A stretch of 35,937 bases of DNA. Source: an uncultured Lachnobacterium sp. GTDB lineage: Bacteria > Bacillota > Clostridia > Lachnospirales > Lachnospiraceae. Shown piece by piece: positions 32,918 through 35,937 of this stretch. Location: positions 1 to 35,937 of the forward strand of contig CALAST010000039.1 in assembly GCA_937889225.1 (NCBI GenBank). The letters are read 5' to 3'. The notes below the pieces were generated by a model that saw nothing but the letters and a program-made list of their open reading frames with translations, was not told where the DNA came from and ran no database searches. Each line of letters begins with the position of its first letter. The stretch's first letter is position 1. Position numbers and translations under genes: made by a program.

Positions 32918-32946
32918 TTGTAATTTATATCCTTTCGCGTTATAAT
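32918..32946 (+). promoter_or_regulatory. Sigma-A promoter of the AAA ATPase gene
   Basis: TTGTAA (32918-32923), 17-bp spacer, perfect TATAAT (32941-32946). The leader would be about 110 nt. Confidence 0.65.
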
Positions 32947-33065
32947 ATATCAAATCAAAAATTACCAAATAATCGGGATAATTTACAAAGAATCTATCAT
33001 TATAACAAAAAATAAAAACAATATTTTTGCAATGAATAGTATATTTGTAAAACAATGGAAAGCAG

Positions 33066-34814
33066 GTGAACGAGGTGTTTGAAATAATAGCTAAGATATA
33101 CAATGGAAATGAATTAGTAAAATATGAAGTCTTAGATAAAAGCACGAACAGAAAAAAGATACTTTCTGTAGAAATGGTACAAGGATTAGCTATGGCAGGT
33201 GGTTTAATAAATGCAAAGTTCAATGAAAAAACAAGGACACTTAGTGGAATTAATGGTCACGATTTAAGAATATTACCTAAAAAACAAGAGCAAGTAGAAA
33301 AAAATCATGATTTTACATTCCATAAGCTTACAGGAAATCGTTTATGGAAATTTGTAAAAGACAATGCCGAGCAATATACAAAAGAACGCTATATCATCGA
33401 AAAATTAATGACATTTTTGACAACACCTTGCAATGGAAAAATATGTGCATTATATGGTTTAAGGCGAACCGGAAAAACAGTATTAATGTATCATGCAATA
33501 AAAAGATTGTTTGATATGGGGAAAAACAAAGTTGCCTTTCTTTCATTAACAGAGCATGATGCTTTATCAAAGTTATTCAAAGAATTACAAAGCTTAACAG
33601 AGAAAGGTATCGAATATATTTTTATTGATGAAATAACAGCATTGAATGGCTTTTTGCAATCTTCAGCATTATTAGCAGATAAATATGCAAAAATGGGAGT
33701 ACACATAGTAATTGCAGGGACAGATTCTTTTGTATTGGAACTGGCAAATAGAGACAATTTGTACGACCGAATGCTAAAAATTCATACAACCTATATCGGA
33801 TATCAAGAATATGAATATTTAAATCAAGGCACAGATATTTTAGATTATATTCGCATTGGCGGAGTATTGCCGGCAGATATCTTTTATAATGAAGAAAAAA
33901 CAAAAGATTATATCAATACAGCGATTTCGAATAACATCATAAATTCTTTACTCAGAGGAAATAATCGAAAGCAGTATCAAAGACTGATAGAATTGGCAGA
34001 ACGTGGTTTATTGAAGAAAGCAATTGAGCAGGCAATTGAAGCTTCAAATGAAGAATTGACAATAAACGTCATTACCAAAAGTTATATCAATGGTACATTA
34101 GGTTCGGCAAAGCAGCTTTTGGAAGCTGTGTTTCATATTGATGATACCTTGGATACAGAAGAAGTCGAAGATAGAGTCCGCTACAAACTTTCTATTGTAA
34201 AGAAGTTTGATATGCAAATTTCAGATGAATATGTGGAAGAATTAAAGGATTTTCTCATAGAAATTGGTGTGATTCAGATGTACACACGATATGTATGTAG
34301 TAAAAGACGTGTGAAAAAAGTGGAAGTGCCTATTTTTGTCCAGCCGGGACTTAGATATCATCAAACAGTTGCGTTAATAAATGCTTTATGTGAAACAAGC
34401 TCTTTTTTCGAACTACCTAAGAATATCAGAGAACAATTGCAACAAAAGATTATAGAAGATGTAGAAGGAAATCTTATAGAGCATGAGATACTCCTTTGTA
34501 ATTTAAACAAGCAGGCACAACAAAGCATAGAAGTTACACAATTAAATTATGAAGGCAAAGAAATTGATATGTTAATTCATAATAACGAAAGTTTATATTT
34601 ATTTGAAATAAAGCGTAGTACTCAAGCAATGGAACATCAGGCACGATGGTTGATAAATGATGAAATAAATGATTATATGGAATCATTTTTTGACTGTAAG
34701 GTAAAAAAACGAGAGGTGCTTTATTTGGGAGAAACGAAAACGGTAACAATACAAGAAAAATGTATTGTTTACAGAAATATTCATGAATTTTTGAAAGAAA
34801 AGCAGCCAAAGTAG
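33066..34814 (+). CDS. AAA family ATPase with DUF4143/PD-(D/E)xK-like C-terminus
   Basis: A 582-residue protein. Residues 1-75 form a small beta-rich domain (EIIAKIYNGNELVKYEVLD; VEMVQGLAMAGGLINAKFN) not usual in this family. The ATPase core has Walker A GLRRTGKT (131-138) and Walker B YIFIDEITAL (Asp 188, Glu 189), of the AAA_14/archaeal-type ATPase group. A winged-helix region follows, and the C-terminus has Asp 501 in GKEIDMLI and Glu 514-x-Lys 516 in LFEIKRS, the pattern of a PD-(D/E)xK-like nuclease fold often present in DUF4143 proteins. Its cellular role is unknown. The start is GTG at 33066 or possibly GTG at 33075, which has the better spacing to AGGTGA. The stop codon is inside repeat copy 5. 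Confidence 0.82.
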   Translation: MNEVFEIIAKIYNGNELVKYEVLDKSTNRKKILSVEMVQGLAMAGGLINAKFNEKTRTLSGINGHDLRILPKKQEQVEKNHDFTFHKLTGNRLWKFVKDNAEQYTKERYIIEKLMTFLTTPCNGKICALYGLRRTGKTVLMYHAIKRLFDMGKNKVAFLSLTEHDALSKLFKELQSLTEKGIEYIFIDEITALNGFLQSSALLADKYAKMGVHIVIAGTDSFVLELANRDNLYDRMLKIHTTYIGYQEYEYLNQGTDILDYIRIGGVLPADIFYNEEKTKDYINTAISNNIINSLLRGNNRKQYQRLIELAERGLLKKAIEQAIEASNEELTINVITKSYINGTLGSAKQLLEAVFHIDDTLDTEEVEDRVRYKLSIVKKFDMQISDEYVEELKDFLIEIGVIQMYTRYVCSKRRVKKVEVPIFVQPGLRYHQTVALINALCETSSFFELPKNIREQLQQKIIEDVEGNLIEHEILLCNLNKQAQQSIEVTQLNYEGKEIDMLIHNNESLYLFEIKRSTQAMEHQARWLINDEINDYMESFFDCKVKKREVLYLGETKTVTIQEKCIVYRNIHEFLKEKQPK

Positions 34815-34840
34815 CAAAGCGGATTGCGAATATCCGATTG
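34807..34840. repeat. Interspersed palindromic repeat, copy 5, overlapping a stop codon
   Basis: AAGTAGCAAAGC followed by the intact core GGATTGCGAATATCCG, the same as copy 3. The TAG at 34812-34814 that ends the ATPase gene is the TAG of the repeat. Confidence 0.65.
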
Positions 34841-34880
34841 ATTAAATATACAAAGAAAATAAGAATTAGGAGAAACCATT

Positions 34881-35360
34881 ATGACAAGAAAAGAAAAAGC
34901 GATGCAAAATTTTTTAGAAGGATATAACTGTTCACAATCAATTATCTTAGCATTTGAAGATTTGATAGATATAGATAGAGAGGTAGCACTTAAAATGGCT
35001 TCTCCGTTTGGAGGAGGAATGGGAAGACTTCGGGAAGTTTGCGGAAGCGTATCCGGAATATTTATGGTAATGGGTTTTTTATATGGGTATAACAAACCGG
35101 ATGACTATAATGGAAAAAAAGAATTATATGAGCATATCCAAGAACTTGCACGTCGCTATGAAGAAGCAAACGGCTCGATTATTTGCAGGGATTTACTTGG
35201 GCTTAGCGTAAAAAAACAAGAAGCAACACCAGAACAGCGAACAGAGGAATATTATAAAAAACGTCCATGTAAGGAGAAAATTGGAAGTGCAGCTGAGATT
35301 TTGGAGAAATATTTACAGGAATTAGAGGAAACAGATGAAATTTGTAGAATATCCAAGTGA
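34881..35360 (+). CDS. C_GCAxxG_C_C family (redox-associated) protein
   Basis: A 159-residue protein of the C_GCAxxG_C_C family, predicted to be a Cys-coordinated redox or metal protein. Conserved cysteines occur in GYNCSQSI (Cys 17), EVCGSVSG (Cys 54), IICRDLLG (about 101) and RPCKEKI (about 129), in the order expected. A hydrophobic helix FGGGMGRLREVCGSVSGIFMVMG surrounds the second Cys. AGGAGAAACC is the ribosome site. The C-terminus has Cys 155 near the end. It may be co-transcribed with the regulator that follows 38 bp later. Confidence 0.85.
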   Translation: MTRKEKAMQNFLEGYNCSQSIILAFEDLIDIDREVALKMASPFGGGMGRLREVCGSVSGIFMVMGFLYGYNKPDDYNGKKELYEHIQELARRYEEANGSIICRDLLGLSVKKQEATPEQRTEEYYKKRPCKEKIGSAAEILEKYLQELEETDEICRISK

Positions 35361-35398
35361 GGAAAGTTTGTACAGTTGCATGAAAACGAGAGGTTAGA

Positions 35399-35937
35399 AT
35401 GGAATATATAGAAATAGAAGAAACGGAAGAAAAAGATGAGATAAATTTTCATGGAGTGTTGTGTATGATGCGACAAATTCACAATATAACATTGACAGAT
35501 TTAGCAGAAGGCTTATGTTCAGAAAGTGAAATAAAACGAATTGAAAGTGGGGAACGCTATCCCGAAAAACTGATGCGTGACCGATTGATGGCAAGAATGG
35601 GGGTATCAGGAGAATCTTATGAGGATTATCTGCAACCGGACGAACAGGAAAAATGGCAATTACGACAAAATATTCTAAACAGTATTATAGCAAAGGAATA
35701 TGAGAATGCAGAACGATATTTGTTAGAATATGAGGCAATGGAAAAGCAAAGTAAGATAGAACATCAATTTATTCTTGCAATGTGGTTATGGCTATATAAG
35801 CAAACACAAAAACCACACGAACTGTGTTTCAAAATTGCAAAGAAAGCGGTTAGTTTAACAATGCCAAAAATTATAACCGGACATTTGAAAGAGCCGTTAT
35901 TGTCAGCACAGGAATTGAATTTATTATTGGAATATAT
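35399..35937 (+). CDS. XRE-type regulator with helical (TPR-like) C-terminus, cut by window end
   Basis: An open frame from ATG 35399 to the last base, at least 179 residues, with no stop in the window. The N-terminus is acidic (MEYIEIEETEEKDEINFHG), followed by a HTH_3-type region: VLCMMRQIHNITLTDLAEGL, then SESEIKRIESGERYPEK and LMARMGVSGESYEDYL. Next is an all-helical part (AKEYENAERYLLEYEAMEKQ; HQFILAMWLWLYKQTQKPHE) like the TPR domains of Rgg/PlcR-type peptide-sensing regulators. Ribosome site AGAGGT precedes the ATG. The sequence cannot show whether it is full length. Confidence 0.8.
   Translation, partial: MEYIEIEETEEKDEINFHGVLCMMRQIHNITLTDLAEGLCSESEIKRIESGERYPEKLMRDRLMARMGVSGESYEDYLQPDEQEKWQLRQNILNSIIAKEYENAERYLLEYEAMEKQSKIEHQFILAMWLWLYKQTQKPHELCFKIAKKAVSLTMPKIITGHLKEPLLSAQELNLLLEY

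Noticed and set aside
4594..34840. The interspersed repeats as a CRISPR array
   Set aside because: Copies are kilobases apart, single and diverged, with no regular spacers and no cas genes.
35335..35397. A 20-codon ORF before the last regulator
   Set aside because: It overlaps the end of the C_GCAxxG_C_C gene and has no ribosome site or family.

Overview
The window looks like chromosomal DNA of a low-GC, endospore-forming member of the Clostridia, most probably Lachnospiraceae. The evidence is a complete spoIIAA-spoIIAB-sigF operon, strong AGGAGG-type ribosome sites, AT-rich sigma-A promoters, U-tailed terminators, and families typical of gut anaerobes (ferredoxin-fused aldo/keto reductase, C_GCAxxG_C_C protein, MocR-like aminotransferase). 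The genus cannot be fixed from the sequence alone.

Left part (1-16,100), mainly housekeeping: the 3' part of valS; a FapA/DUF342 protein, a 49-residue orphan ORF and a zinc-ribbon/TPR membrane protein; the sigma-F sporulation operon; a CarD-like regulator with a hairpin leader; a lipoprotein; a ferredoxin-fused aldo/keto reductase; a FAD/Rieske oxidoreductase translationally coupled to a YyaL-type thioredoxin-fold protein; a KdgK-like sugar kinase; a CcdA/TlpA thiol-redox pair; and a short unknown ORF. Right part (26,200-35,937): clpB behind a consensus promoter and a degenerate CIRCE element, rarA, an atypical aspartate aminotransferase, a small membrane protein, an AAA ATPase with a DUF4143-like C-terminus, a C_GCAxxG_C_C protein, and the start of an XRE regulator cut by the window edge. 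Five copies of a short palindromic intergenic repeat are scattered through the housekeeping DNA and absent from the accessory island.

Middle part (about 16,100-26,100), an accessory island and the main point of interest. A divergent XRE repressor and WYL-domain regulator share a promoter region with TGTCTTGT-type palindromes. A decayed second WYL C-terminal domain follows. Then come seven tightly packed, mostly overlapping co-directional genes: a long dynamin-like GTPase (825 aa), a coiled-coil protein with a basic aromatic tail, a second dynamin-like GTPase with a Gly-rich hydrophobic segment, a third GTPase with a degenerate G4 motif, two small coiled-coil or helical proteins, and a 70-residue Cys-rich protein. 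The island ends at the C-terminal remnant of an IS66-type transposase. My inference is that this is a horizontally acquired, WYL/XRE-controlled multi-dynamin membrane-remodelling cassette, plausibly an anti-phage or stress system. It is analogous to, but in gene content different from, what I know of LeoABC/Eleos dynamin systems. That function is a hypothesis; the gene content and packing are read directly from the sequence.
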